Below are positions 42,310 through 51,425 of a DNA stretch of 64,000 nt, piece after piece. Below the pieces are notes generated by a model. The model saw only the letters and a program-made list of their open reading frames with translations, was not told the origin of the DNA and ran no database searches. The DNA is from Actinomycetota bacterium. GTDB lineage: Bacteria > Actinomycetota > Actinomycetes > S36-B12 > CAIYMF01. Every line of letters begins with the position of its first letter. Position 1 is the first letter of the stretch. Made by a program: the position numbers and the translations under genes. The stretch spans positions 1-64,000 of the forward strand of contig CANGPO010000005.1 in NCBI GenBank assembly GCA_947455705.1. Reading direction: 5' to 3'.

Positions 42310-43899
42310 TTAAACCCGGAACTTCCCTACGACGACGGTCAGATCGCCTGCCATGCGCGAAAGATCGTCGACGGCAGTCCGTGAACTCTCAACTGCTCGG
42401 GTCGTCTCCTGGGCCGCACCTGCGACCGCCAAAATCGATGACGCAATCGCATCCGACCCGTGAGCTGCCTCAGACACATTGCGGTTCATCTCGCCGGTGG
42501 TGGCTGTCTGCTCTTCGACAGCGGCGGCGATGGTCGCCTGGAAGTCGTTGATACGGGCGATGACGTCAGAGATCTGAGTGATCGCGGCTACGGCGCTCAC
42601 TGTGTCGTCCTGAATGGCATCGACGCGACGGGCGATATCTTCAGTGGCGCGTGCGGTCTCTTGAGCGAGGTCTTTGACCTCGTTGGCGACGACGGCGAAG
42701 CCTTTACCCGCTTCACCCGCCCGCGCCGCTTCGATCGTGGCGTTGAGAGCAAGCAGGTTTGTCTGCTCCGCGATCGTCGTGATGACCTTGACGACGTTTC
42801 CGATTTCGCTGCTTGATTCTCCGAGCCGTCCGACTGTTGCATTCGTCTGATGAGCCAGACCGACGGCCTCGGATGCAACTCGTGCGGCCTCGTGTGCATT
42901 CTCGGCAATCTCGGAGATGGACTGCCCCATTTGATTTGAGCTCGTTGCGACCGTCTGAACGTTTGAAGACACCTGTTCGGCTGTTGTTGAAACGCGATCA
43001 GCTTGATCGGACGTGGCGCTGGCAGACGATGCGATCTGCGAGCTCACACTCGAGATCCGTCCTGCCGCTTGGGCAACTGCCTGAGACGAAACATCAATCG
43101 TTGCAACGGTTTCGCGGATGCTCTGTTGTGCTCGTGTTAGCGAGCGGGCCATCTGTCCAGCTTCGTCACGGTAGGGAACATCGACCTCCACGGTGAGATC
43201 CCCATCAGCCATCGCATCGAGCGCCACAGCAACCTGACGCAGTGGTCGGACAACGGAACGGGACACTGCCCAAGCCAGGAGCCCAACCAATGCGGCACCG
43301 ATCAAGCCCAACAGGATAGATAGCGTTTGTGCTCGAGAGGCACTGCTTTCTGCAGCGTCTGCTGCAGCGTTGCTCTGTCCTTCGACGACGTCGGCGACGG
43401 GCGGCAGTGCATGTTCGACCGCGTGAAAATTGACCATGAATTGTTCGTACTGCTTAGTAGCCTTTGCCGGGTTGGTGGCAATCGTGTTCAACATTGCGTT
43501 CGCCGCGGCGACGTACGCGGTGACATCTTTCTGGGCGGTGGCAACAGCCGCGTCCGCCTTATGGTTGAGCTGGCTACTCGCTGCGTCGACCTGGTTGAGC
43601 CCCGACGTCAGGATCTCGCCGTTGTCTTTGATTCCGGCACGTGAGTTCTCGATCTGGGTCGGGAACGCCATTGCCTCAACGACATTTTCGCGCACGGCGT
43701 CATGAGCCATGTCTGACGCAAGTGTGACGCGCGTCAGGGCGTTCAGATCTGCGATGGTCTGGGTTTGGCTTGCGGATTGTCGCGCAGCGACGATTCCCGC
43801 GTAGGCGACGGCCACAATGCTCAAAATGGCCACAGCAACGAGCGCGGCGAGTTTGTGAGCGATCGATCGATCGCCCCACAGTTGCTTTATTGCTCCCAC
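42310..43899 (-). CDS. Transmembrane methyl-accepting chemotaxis protein
   Basis: A 529-residue chemoreceptor. The first membrane segment is near residues 14-32 ([19 protein letters not shown]). A sensor domain of four helices follows, then a second membrane segment near 192-210 ([18 protein letters not shown]), a HAMP domain ([19 protein letters not shown]) and a signalling domain with the tip [21 protein letters not shown]. The start is GTG with GAGAGG upstream. A sigma-28-like motif lies about 100 bases upstream, so it belongs to the motility regulon. Confidence 0.94.
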   Translation of the reverse strand: MGAIKQLWGDRSIAHKLAALVAVAILSIVAVAYAGIVAARQSASQTQTIADLNALTRVTLASDMAHDAVRENVVEAMAFPTQIENSRAGIKDNGEILTSGLNQVDAASSQLNHKADAAVATAQKDVTAYVAAANAMLNTIATNPAKATKQYEQFMVNFHAVEHALPPVADVVEGQSNAAADAAESSASRAQTLSILLGLIGAALVGLLAWAVSRSVVRPLRQVAVALDAMADGDLTVEVDVPYRDEAGQMARSLTRAQQSIRETVATIDVSSQAVAQAAGRISSVSSQIASSASATSDQADRVSTTAEQVSSNVQTVATSSNQMGQSISEIAENAHEAARVASEAVGLAHQTNATVGRLGESSSEIGNVVKVITTIAEQTNLLALNATIEAARAGEAGKGFAVVANEVKDLAQETARATEDIARRVDAIQDDTVSAVAAITQISDVIARINDFQATIAAAVEEQTATTGEMNRNVSEAAHGSDAIASSILAVAGAAQETTRAVESSRTAVDDLSRMAGDLTVVVGKFRV

Positions 43900-43988
43900 A
43901 ACGAACCTCTCCCTGACGAAAGTGCCGATGCGCGCGTGACGTCTGGTCAGATGCGCCTAGCCATGGGTCCACACCCATGTCAGGGTTC

Positions 43989-44016
43989 TCATCGGAGTTT
44001 TAGTGGAGGACCTTCG
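43989..44016 (-). promoter_or_regulatory. Sigma-28-like promoter candidate of chemoreceptor gene
   Basis: The minus strand reads CGAAG, 15 bases, TCCGATGA. The -10 word is identical to that of the basal-body operon; the -35 word is weaker. Confidence 0.55.
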
Positions 44017-44175
44017 TAAAAACCAAGGGAGATAGTCACAGACAGCGAAACTGGCTTGCCGTTCCGTGGGCTGGACGGGTGGTTGCCTTCGCCAATCACC
44101 GATTGTTCATAAACCCGTACCCAACACGTCACTTGCGCATCATCCGTAACAAACTGCGCCGTCGACTCTTGAGAT

Positions 44176-45297
44176 ATGCGAATCGCGGTGGCAAGCGAAT
44201 CGTTCCTCCCCCGGATCAACGGGGTGACGAACTCGGTGGCACGTGTTCTAGAGCATGTTGAACGGACCGGACACGAAGCGATCGTGTACGCCCCTGGGGT
44301 GGACGACGGAAGTTCGTATGCGGGGACGAGCGTCGTCGGACTGCCCTGGGTGCCGATGCCTGGGTACCGCGAAGTGTGCATCTCAACAGCTGGTACCCGA
44401 ACGTTCGTGAATCACTTCCGAGAGTTTCGGCCTGATGTCATTCACCTTGCGAGCCCATTCGTGATTGGCCCACCGGTGATCCGAGCTGCACGCCAGCTGG
44501 GTATCCCGGTGGTCGCGGTGTTCCAGACCGATATGGCCGGATTCGCGTCCGAGTACGGGCTGTCGGCACTGGCCGATATCGCGTGGCATCGCTTGCGGCG
44601 CATTCATAGCGCCGCGGATGTGACCCTCGTTCCGTCGTCAGCGACGTACCGGATGCTTGAACAGCAGGGATTCTCGCGGTTAGCGCTCTGGCCGCGTGGT
44701 GTTGATACTGCCCGATTCAATCCGAAACACAGAAGCGATGACATGCGTGGACGGCTTGGCGGTCACGGTCGCGTTCTCATTGGTTACGTTGGCCGACTTG
44801 CGCAGGAAAAGGAAGTCGCACAGTTGAGCGTGTTCAATGACGATCCCCGTGTACGGGTGGTGATCGTTGGCGATGGCCCCGAACGTGAATCACTTGAGGC
44901 GGCGCTGCCCGGTGCTCAATTCACGGGACTCTTGACTGGCCACGAATTGGCTGAGGTTGTGGCAAGTCTCGACATCGTCGTTCATACCGGACGACATGAG
45001 ACGTTTTGCCAAAGTGTGCAAGAGGCCATGGCCAGTGGGGTGCCTGTTGTTGCTCCCGCCTCTGGGGGCCCACTCGATCTGGTGCAGTCCAGCCACACAG
45101 GTTGGTTGTATCGCCCGGGAGATCAGCGGGATCTGCATGACCGGGTCATGGACCTCGCAGGTGATTCCTATAAGCGTGCCGCCATGGGTGCGGCGGCGCG
45201 AGCAGCCGTTGCTCACCGCACCTGGAGCAACATCGGCGACCTCCTGCTCGGACACTACGAATCAACGCGACTGGCTCGCGGGCTGATAACTGGCTAA
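44176..45297 (+). CDS. GT-B glycosyltransferase, MgtA-like mannosyltransferase
   Basis: A 373-residue family 4-type glycosyltransferase. The acceptor half opens with AVASESFLPRINGVTNSVARVLEH, a hallmark of the actinobacterial MgtA/PimB-like mannosyltransferases. The donor half has LIGYVGRLAQEKEV and the nucleotide-sugar binding stretch TGRHETFCQSVQEAMASGVPVVAP. It probably transfers mannose from GDP-mannose to a membrane lipid on the inner face. The donor is inferred from family resemblance. It starts an apparent operon with a second transferase and an SGNH hydrolase. Confidence 0.85.
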   Translation: MRIAVASESFLPRINGVTNSVARVLEHVERTGHEAIVYAPGVDDGSSYAGTSVVGLPWVPMPGYREVCISTAGTRTFVNHFREFRPDVIHLASPFVIGPPVIRAARQLGIPVVAVFQTDMAGFASEYGLSALADIAWHRLRRIHSAADVTLVPSSATYRMLEQQGFSRLALWPRGVDTARFNPKHRSDDMRGRLGGHGRVLIGYVGRLAQEKEVAQLSVFNDDPRVRVVIVGDGPERESLEAALPGAQFTGLLTGHELAEVVASLDIVVHTGRHETFCQSVQEAMASGVPVVAPASGGPLDLVQSSHTGWLYRPGDQRDLHDRVMDLAGDSYKRAAMGAAARAAVAHRTWSNIGDLLLGHYESTRLARGLITG

Positions 45298-45307
45298 GGG
45301 GATTCAC

Positions 45308-46453
45308 ATGGCGCGCATTGTGCAGGTTGCGAACTTCTACGGTCCGCGTAGCGGTGGCATTAAGACGACCATGAATCGTCTTGGGGCCGGCTACATACAG
45401 TCCGGCCATGAGTCGGTGCTCATAGTGCCGGGGGTCCGTGACTCCGATGAACAGACCGAGGCGGGTCGTCTGATCACGATGGAATCGCCTGAGCTTCCCA
45501 AGTCCGGTGGCTATCGCGTCATGACGAACGTTGATTGGCTGTGCTCAGTGCTGGGGCGGATCGAGCCAGATCGATTGGAAGTCTCGGACCGCCTCACCCT
45601 CCGGTCGCTTGGCTGGTGGGCTCGCGCCGCTGGGATCCCGTCAGTGATGTGGGCTCATGAACGGGTCGATGGAGTCTTGAGTGCGTGGACCGGACATGCG
45701 CTAGGGACACCACGAATTGCCGATGCATGGAATCGTGCGACCGTCCGACGATTTGATCGCGTCATTGCAACCACGAACTTTGCTCGCCAAGAGATTGATC
45801 GAATCGGTTGGACCAAGGTGTCCACCGTTCCGCTCGGCGTAGACCTTGACCAGTTCCATCCGTACAAGTGGAGCGCGGACGAACGATTCGCCCACGGGGG
45901 TGACGATGTGGACGCTCTCATTGTGATGTGTAGTCGCCTGTCCAAGGAGAAGCGACCGGAGCTTGCCGTTGATGCGATTCGCTCATTGCAGTCATACGGA
46001 TTCCGCGCCCGATTGATCGTCGTGGGCTCCGGGCCCATGGAGGATCAGCTTCGCCGACGTTCGGCAGATCTGCCCGTGACGTGGCTCGGGTTCGTCTCGG
46101 ATCGTGAGGAGCTGGCACGACTTTTGGCCACAGCCGATGTCGTGATCGCGCCCGGTCCGATCGAGACGTTTGGACTAGCCGCTCTCGAGGCACTTGCATC
46201 CGGTACTCCGGTGGTGGCCTCGAACACCAGCGCCGTCGGCGAAATCATCGGTTCGACGGGCGGTCGGGTGGCTTCACCGGATGCAGCCTCAATGGCCGCA
46301 GCGATTCTGGAAGTGATCTCCACCGGCGAACCACATCGACGCGCTGCTGCTCGCCGACGTGCCGAGCAGTTTCCGTGGCACAAGACGGTTCACGAGATGC
46401 TCCGCGTCCACGGGCTCACGCATGGGAGTGTGCCGACGCAGGTGGTGGCGTGA
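45308..46453 (+). CDS. GT-B family 4 glycosyltransferase
   Basis: A 381-residue glycosyltransferase with N-terminal VANFYGPRSGGIKTTMNRLG, the loop ALIVMCSRLSKEKRPELAV and the donor-binding motif PIETFGLAALEALASGTPVV. Sugar and acceptor cannot be told. It follows the MgtA-like gene by 10 bases and touches the SGNH hydrolase gene, so the three probably modify the same glycolipid or cell-wall glycan. Confidence 0.85.
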   Translation: MARIVQVANFYGPRSGGIKTTMNRLGAGYIQSGHESVLIVPGVRDSDEQTEAGRLITMESPELPKSGGYRVMTNVDWLCSVLGRIEPDRLEVSDRLTLRSLGWWARAAGIPSVMWAHERVDGVLSAWTGHALGTPRIADAWNRATVRRFDRVIATTNFARQEIDRIGWTKVSTVPLGVDLDQFHPYKWSADERFAHGGDDVDALIVMCSRLSKEKRPELAVDAIRSLQSYGFRARLIVVGSGPMEDQLRRRSADLPVTWLGFVSDREELARLLATADVVIAPGPIETFGLAALEALASGTPVVASNTSAVGEIIGSTGGRVASPDAASMAAAILEVISTGEPHRRAAARRRAEQFPWHKTVHEMLRVHGLTHGSVPTQVVA

Positions 46454-47311
46454 ATGTCGCTCCGTATTGTCGCCCTTGGCGACAGCGTTACCACGGGAGT
46501 TGGCGATGCGGTTTTGCCGGACTTTCAGCCGGGCTGGGTTGCACACTTAGCCAGACTCGTCGGTGCCACCGAGGTATGTAACCTCGCGCGCATGGGTGCC
46601 CGCGCACGCGATGTGCTGCGTGATCAAGTGCCCGAGGTGCACGGGCAGGATGTGCATGTCGTGACCCTCTTGGTAGGGGGCAATGATGTGTTGCGAAAGG
46701 ACTTTGACCCCGCCCGGGTGGGGCAGACAGTGCGTGAAATCTGCGCACGTTTCTCAAGAGCAACAAGCGTCGTGGTCGTGCTGCTGCATGATCCGCAACG
46801 AGTGCTGCCCACCTTCTCCGGTGATGCCGGTCGAGTGATCGCGCGCCGAGCAGCGGCGGTGAACGACGAGGTTCGACGACTCGTCTCTGCTGAGGAGTCA
46901 GTGATTGTGGTGGACATATCCACCGAGCCGGGCGCCCATGACCTCAAGAACTGGCATATCGACCGCATGCACCCTTCGCCCACTGGTCACAGATGGTTGG
47001 CCCGCGTGGTTGCCGATGCGATGGCTGAACGCGGCCTCGTCACTGTGTCAGAGTGCGAGGATCCTGTGCCGCCGACGCCGTCTAGGTGGATCCAACTCGC
47101 GTGGTTCATCGCCGCGGGCGTTCCCTGGGCGATCAAGCGCAGTGTCGATTTGCTGCCCGAACTCGTGTCGGTGATTGTTGCCGATCGGCGGCAGTTGAAG
47201 CGTGATGGGCTGCTGGAAATGAAACAAGGCCCGCGCTACGCGGACCTTGCATCTGGCGACCCCGACCGGGCTCGAACCGGCGACCTCCGCCGTGACAGGG
47301 CGGCGCGCTAA
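46454..47311 (+). CDS. SGNH/GDSL-type hydrolase, 3' end overlapping tRNA-Asp
   Basis: A 285-residue esterase-like protein with the four family blocks: GDSVTTGVGD (Ser), the Gly of block II, VGGNDVLRKDF (Asn) and DRMHPSPTGH (Asp and His). No signal peptide is seen, so it probably acts in the cytoplasm. After about residue 240 the frame continues through a minus-strand terminator hairpin and 58 bases of tRNA-Asp. The final 30 residues (EMKQGPRYADLASGD onward) are therefore probably a non-homologous tail. It begins directly after the preceding transferase stop (TGAATG). Confidence 0.83.
   Translation: MSLRIVALGDSVTTGVGDAVLPDFQPGWVAHLARLVGATEVCNLARMGARARDVLRDQVPEVHGQDVHVVTLLVGGNDVLRKDFDPARVGQTVREICARFSRATSVVVVLLHDPQRVLPTFSGDAGRVIARRAAAVNDEVRRLVSAEESVIVVDISTEPGAHDLKNWHIDRMHPSPTGHRWLARVVADAMAERGLVTVSECEDPVPPTPSRWIQLAWFIAAGVPWAIKRSVDLLPELVSVIVADRRQLKRDGLLEMKQGPRYADLASGDPDRARTGDLRRDRAAR
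47226..47248 (-). terminator. Terminator of the tRNA-Glu/tRNA-Asp transcript
   Basis: On the minus strand AAGGTCCGCG and CGCGGGCCTT pair over 10 bp (one G-U), followed by TTGTTTCATT. This is a normal intrinsic terminator 6 bases after the tRNA-Asp CCA end, and it lies inside the SGNH hydrolase frame. Confidence 0.75.
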
Positions 47312-47330
47312 CCAACTGCGCTACGGGGCC
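47254..47330 (-). tRNA. tRNA-Asp (GTC)
   Basis: The reverse complement begins GGCCCCGTAGCGCAG, and the anticodon loop is CTGTCAC, giving GTC. The acceptor stem pairs with CGGGGTC, followed by G73 and an encoded CCA. The T arm carries GGTTCGAGCCC. Confidence 0.96.
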
Positions 47331-47370
47331 TTACTCTTGGCGACTTAGTGCCAAGCCGTACTGACGTGCG

Positions 47371-47443
47371 TACCCCCAACGGGATTCGAACCCGTGCTAC
47401 CGCCGTGAAAGGGCGGCGTCCTGGGCCACTAGACGATGGGGGC
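47371..47443 (-). tRNA. tRNA-Glu (TTC)
   Basis: The reverse complement begins GCCCCCATCGTCTAG, the anticodon loop is CTTTCAC (anticodon TTC) and the end is TGGGGGT plus A73. CCA is not encoded. It lies 40 bases upstream of tRNA-Asp on the same strand, so one transcript is likely. Confidence 0.95.
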
Positions 47444-47484
47444 CTGGTACTACCCCCGACGTCGTCCGTCAGGAGACGCTGGAG

Positions 47485-47514
47485 AGCATACGCGACAAAT
47501 GAGTAAGGCTCCAA
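47485..47514 (-). promoter_or_regulatory. Possible housekeeping promoter of the tRNA pair
   Basis: The minus strand reads TTGGAG, 18 bases, TATGCT, about 42 bases before tRNA-Glu. It is a moderate match to the vegetative consensus. Confidence 0.4.
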
Positions 47515-47593
47515 AACGAAGTCTCACACCATCAGCGCCTCATAATGCTACCGGGTTCTAGCGGGTGTGCATGCATCGGCCCTTGAGCAGCCA

Positions 47594-50416
47594 TTAGAGC
47601 GACGAATCTGGCTCGTCGTTGAGCTTCAGCCCGAACTCTTTAGCGAGTTCGTCGCCAATGAACTTAGGCCCAGCGGACGTCTCGGTGATCGGGTCGCGAA
47701 GGTCGATGTGATCGCTCACGCTGTGGTTCAGTTGCCATGACGCCGGAGGTAGTCCACCCGAAACGGGGGTATGACCCATCGCTGGGTGCGGAACCCGAAT
47801 GGCTTCCGAGTACGTCATCAGCGGATACGGCTTTCCGAGCAAGTCTCCGTGAACGGCCGCAATTCCGAGGTGGCGGGTTTGCTGGAGTAACTCGGGTGAG
47901 TCAACCGCTGAAGCGATCGTGATAACCCCGCCCGCGTTGAGAGCGGCCACGATGCCCGCAACGAACTGGCCGTACTCCGGGTCTGAAAGCGTTGCTGCGA
48001 TGACCATGGGATCCAAGGTGACCGACGTGGCAGGAAGTCGGCGCAGCAGGCTCATCGGTAGGAGTTCAGGGGTGTAGTGGCTGATTCCGAATCCGATGGG
48101 CCCATGGTTGAGCAGGTCGCTCAGCCGACGCTGAACCTGTGTCGGTTTGCCGATTCGGTCTACGTCGCCTTCATTCATCGTAAGGACGAGCACCGGGGAC
48201 GCGATCGGGCCATCGTCGTATGGTTCGAGTGCCTCCTTGGCGGCTTTCGCTGTGCCCTGGTTGAGAGCTGATCGTGACGTCGGCAGCCATAGTGACAGCT
48301 GCTCAACATGATCAGGGGCACACGCCCGCACATCTTGAATTGCTTGGGCAATCATCCACAGAAGTACCGGCTTTGCGGCCGGATCACGCAATGCCGTGGT
48401 GATTTCCTCCTGTGGCACCACCATGTCACCACGTCGCCAATGCAGGATGGTGTCGAAGCCGACGACGGTTTGTGTAGCCAGCGTGTAGACGGGTCGGTAG
48501 TGCACCCGCAATTCCCCACGGTCTAAGGCTCCGACGAGATCCAATAGAGGAACGACACCTTCAGGGTCGTGAATGATGACCGCGCCACCACCGATGTCTT
48601 TGGCCTGGTACATCGCCAAGTCGGCCATGCGCTCGATTTCTTCGCTGGTGTGATGGCCCATAACGGACAAGGCAGCTCCGACGCTTGCGCTGATCGGAAT
48701 ATGGTCGCTTCCGATCAGCACGGGCTCGCGAAGTACGGAGATGGCTCGCTCGGCAAGCTGCTGAACGCTTTCGGTGCCGTCAACCTCGTCGCATAGGACG
48801 AGGAATTCATCCCCGCCGCGGTGGGCCACAAGGTCTGACGTGCGGAACGCTGTGCGCAGTCTTTCAGCGGCGATCTTGACGAGTTCGTCACCGGCTTGGT
48901 GGCCCATCGAGTTGTTGATCATCCGCAAACCGTCAAGATCGATGAACAACACCGCAACCTGCGATTGGTTGCGTCGCGCTCGGTGAAGTGACTGCTGTAA
49001 CTCCGCTGAAAACAGGTCGCGATTCGGCAAGCCGGACAGCGGATTGTGTAGTGCTGCGTAGCGAAGTTGATCCTCGGCCGCCTTTGCCACCGAGATGTCT
49101 TCGAGGGTGATCAGATTGTGAGGAGCGTCTTTATAGTCGATTGCGCGGGTGCGAATTCGAATCCAGGCTTGGATTCCGTTGGGCCGCAGGAGCGGGAGCT
49201 CTTTGCCGTAGAGGAATCCACCCTCCTCGTTGAGCACATTCGTCTGCAAGATGTTCGAAACATCGTGAGACAGAACGGCTTCACGGCTTCGGCCCACGGC
49301 TGCGCAGAAGGAGTCGTTGACTGCAGAGAAATCGCCGTTGGCGTCCACCACCGCCAACCCGACCGGGCTCCCATAAAACACGACGCGCCAAGCCTTTTCA
49401 CTATCTTCCAGCAGGCGCAGGTACTCCATTTGTTCGTGCACATCGCGAACTACGACGAGCACTTCAGACAGCAGCCCCTCTAGGTCGCGAGAGAACTGAC
49501 TCACCCGAACATCTCTCCACGCCCATGCGTTTTGAACCCACATGCGAACTTCGAGGTGACGCACTTCATCGTCGTTCATGGTGTCGAGTTCGGACCACCA
49601 CCGATCAAGTTCCTGCTGATCGTCAGGGTGGATTTTGACGTCGGACAGTGATGAGCCAGCCGCCAGGTTTTCTACGATTGGCGGCTGCGCCTGAACGTCA
49701 CCCACCATCATCGTGATCGTCCGAGTTTCGGTGTCGACGACCATGATGATGTCGGGCGATGACGCTAGAGCGCGCTCGGCCCGAGACTCTTGCTTCGCGG
49801 CACCATCATCGGCTCTGCGGTTGCGCTGATCGTCCGCTGGCGGTGCTTGGATGACTACCTCAGGCGCCGGAACGGAGTATCGCCGGGTCAGTTGACGAGG
49901 GGGAGCCGTGGCACCTGTCGGGCCGGGTGGAGTTGGACGCGGGCCTGCCGGACGCGCGGGCGCCGGGATGATCACGGCTGAGCCCGCGGGTTCCTGCCGG
50001 TAAAAGCCGATCACGCCGGCGGCAATATTGCGAAGTGATAGTGAGTGTTCACCCCGTTGATCGGGGATGGTGAAGTCCACCGTGAGGGTCGCGGTCTCAG
50101 GGCTAAGCCAATAGGCGGCTCTCAACCGGGCACCGTCAACGCTCGTTGTGCCCATGGCGGCGTCGTCGACGGTGTGGACCTCGTCGATCCGCGGTCGACC
50201 ATGAAGTTCGTAGGTGGTGTCAGACCATGCCACTCGGCCCGTGGGGGTGACGGTAGCGATCCCGATTCCGAAGGAATCGGCAACAGAAACTAGAACATGG
50301 TCGACACTGCCGCGGGTACGCAGCAGTGATTCGACGATGTCCCAGCCGTCGGGGGTCTGGCCCGTCATGATCACGATTGTGCCGATCGAGGCAATCCAAA
50401 GACACCCCGAGGCCAC
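47594..50416 (-). CDS. PAS-GGDEF-degenerate EAL signalling protein
   Basis: A 940-residue soluble protein. An N-terminal PAS-like region (SFGIGIATVTPTGRVAWSD), a Pro-rich linker and a second PAS block (VDANGDFSAVNDSFCAAVG) precede a GGDEF domain. GGDEF is intact near residue 534 in VAHRGGDEFLVL, with an inhibitory RxxD site five residues earlier (RTSD), so it can probably make cyclic di-GMP. In the C-terminal EAL-like domain the EAL triplet reads DTI (VVGFDTILHW), so phosphodiesterase activity is unlikely. The start is uncertain (GTG at 50416 or ATG at 50368); neither has a good ribosome binding site. Confidence 0.88.
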   Translation of the reverse strand: MASGCLWIASIGTIVIMTGQTPDGWDIVESLLRTRGSVDHVLVSVADSFGIGIATVTPTGRVAWSDTTYELHGRPRIDEVHTVDDAAMGTTSVDGARLRAAYWLSPETATLTVDFTIPDQRGEHSLSLRNIAAGVIGFYRQEPAGSAVIIPAPARPAGPRPTPPGPTGATAPPRQLTRRYSVPAPEVVIQAPPADDQRNRRADDGAAKQESRAERALASSPDIIMVVDTETRTITMMVGDVQAQPPIVENLAAGSSLSDVKIHPDDQQELDRWWSELDTMNDDEVRHLEVRMWVQNAWAWRDVRVSQFSRDLEGLLSEVLVVVRDVHEQMEYLRLLEDSEKAWRVVFYGSPVGLAVVDANGDFSAVNDSFCAAVGRSREAVLSHDVSNILQTNVLNEEGGFLYGKELPLLRPNGIQAWIRIRTRAIDYKDAPHNLITLEDISVAKAAEDQLRYAALHNPLSGLPNRDLFSAELQQSLHRARRNQSQVAVLFIDLDGLRMINNSMGHQAGDELVKIAAERLRTAFRTSDLVAHRGGDEFLVLCDEVDGTESVQQLAERAISVLREPVLIGSDHIPISASVGAALSVMGHHTSEEIERMADLAMYQAKDIGGGAVIIHDPEGVVPLLDLVGALDRGELRVHYRPVYTLATQTVVGFDTILHWRRGDMVVPQEEITTALRDPAAKPVLLWMIAQAIQDVRACAPDHVEQLSLWLPTSRSALNQGTAKAAKEALEPYDDGPIASPVLVLTMNEGDVDRIGKPTQVQRRLSDLLNHGPIGFGISHYTPELLPMSLLRRLPATSVTLDPMVIAATLSDPEYGQFVAGIVAALNAGGVITIASAVDSPELLQQTRHLGIAAVHGDLLGKPYPLMTYSEAIRVPHPAMGHTPVSGGLPPASWQLNHSVSDHIDLRDPITETSAGPKFIGDELAKEFGLKLNDEPDSSL

Positions 50417-50501
50417 CGAAATCGGCTATCTGGAGGAGTAATTGGGGTGAATCGTGAGGATCCGGTGAGGTGGCGGGTCGATTTTCTCGACGTTTGGCCG
50501 G

Positions 50502-51311
50502 CTAGCCAGCCACGTTCGCGGTGAGCCGATTGGCAATCGACCCGCCCAGCTTGTTGAACAGCCGCTGATCCTCGGCGGTGAACGGAGTCTTGGGATCAAC
50601 TTCGAACGTGAGGGCCACGACATACGGGCCATGCTGCTGCCACAACGTCTGAATCAGTCCCGAACTCCCTGTTGACGGCTCGGCGACGAGTTCGTTCATG
50701 ACCACACGTTCGGCCTCTGGCAGCAGGTTGGTAAGTAGCACCGACGTCGTCGGTTGTGGGTTGACGACAAGTTCAGTGGTGCCGGTCTTGATCACCGTAT
50801 TGGCCATACATGAGCTGAGTTCGGTGCGAATCTCAGCCAGGGCAGCTGCGGCGTGTGCTGCTGTGTCGTACTTAATGGCGTCGCTCGTCAGGCCCACTCG
50901 ACTGCCTGTCGAGTCGTACAGCGCCACGAGCCTCCGGGCGACCCGATTTTTCTCACTTGGATACTCGGCGCCGCAGAAGTGCAACGACGACTGAGTCAAG
51001 GTGTCACCCTGCGGTAGGAGCTTGACCGAGTAGCCAGTACCAAAATCTGCGGTTCTGAAACCCACATCTGCGAGAGCCCGTTGGGTTGCGTCTGTCACGG
51101 TGGAGGTGGGGTCCTGGGAGGTCTGGGACGGGCCAAGGCCCTGCGGTCCATAGCCGCCGACGAATAGGCCGGCGCGCCAGGAACTGGCCAACGGAATCGG
51201 AGTGGCTGGGGCGAGAGTTTGGTTCGCCGGCGCCGAACCACAACCCGTGAGGGCGGCGACGATGAATAACGCGGCCGTGCCCAGTGTCCGAGATGAGGTA
51301 GCCCACGACAT
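50502..51311 (-). CDS. Lipoprotein of unknown function
   Basis: A 269-residue exported lipoprotein. The signal sequence ALFIVAALTGCGSAP contains the lipobox LTGC, so the mature protein is anchored from residue 24. The segment LHFCGAEYPSEKNRVARR followed by a helix and SSCMANT is typical of a group of actinobacterial extracytoplasmic proteins, some of them sensor-type domains. Two cysteines in the mature part could form a disulfide. Role unknown. It is encoded upstream of the GGDEF gene on the same strand. Confidence 0.75.
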   Translation of the reverse strand: MSWATSSRTLGTAALFIVAALTGCGSAPANQTLAPATPIPLASSWRAGLFVGGYGPQGLGPSQTSQDPTSTVTDATQRALADVGFRTADFGTGYSVKLLPQGDTLTQSSLHFCGAEYPSEKNRVARRLVALYDSTGSRVGLTSDAIKYDTAAHAAAALAEIRTELSSCMANTVIKTGTTELVVNPQPTTSVLLTNLLPEAERVVMNELVAEPSTGSSGLIQTLWQQHGPYVVALTFEVDPKTPFTAEDQRLFNKLGGSIANRLTANVAG

Positions 51312-51425
51312 GGCATCAAGTATCGCTGACGTATCAGCCGAACGCTTGTCTACGGTGGTGCGGGTCCTGATCTGCGGGTTGCCCCAGGGGGTGGATCGCC
51401 GCTGGTCGCCACCCGAAGTGACTAC

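Noticed and set aside
50417-50460. Sigma-28-like promoter for the GGDEF gene
   Set aside because: GCCGATTT is present on the minus strand but the -35 position reads CCCAA, too far from the set.
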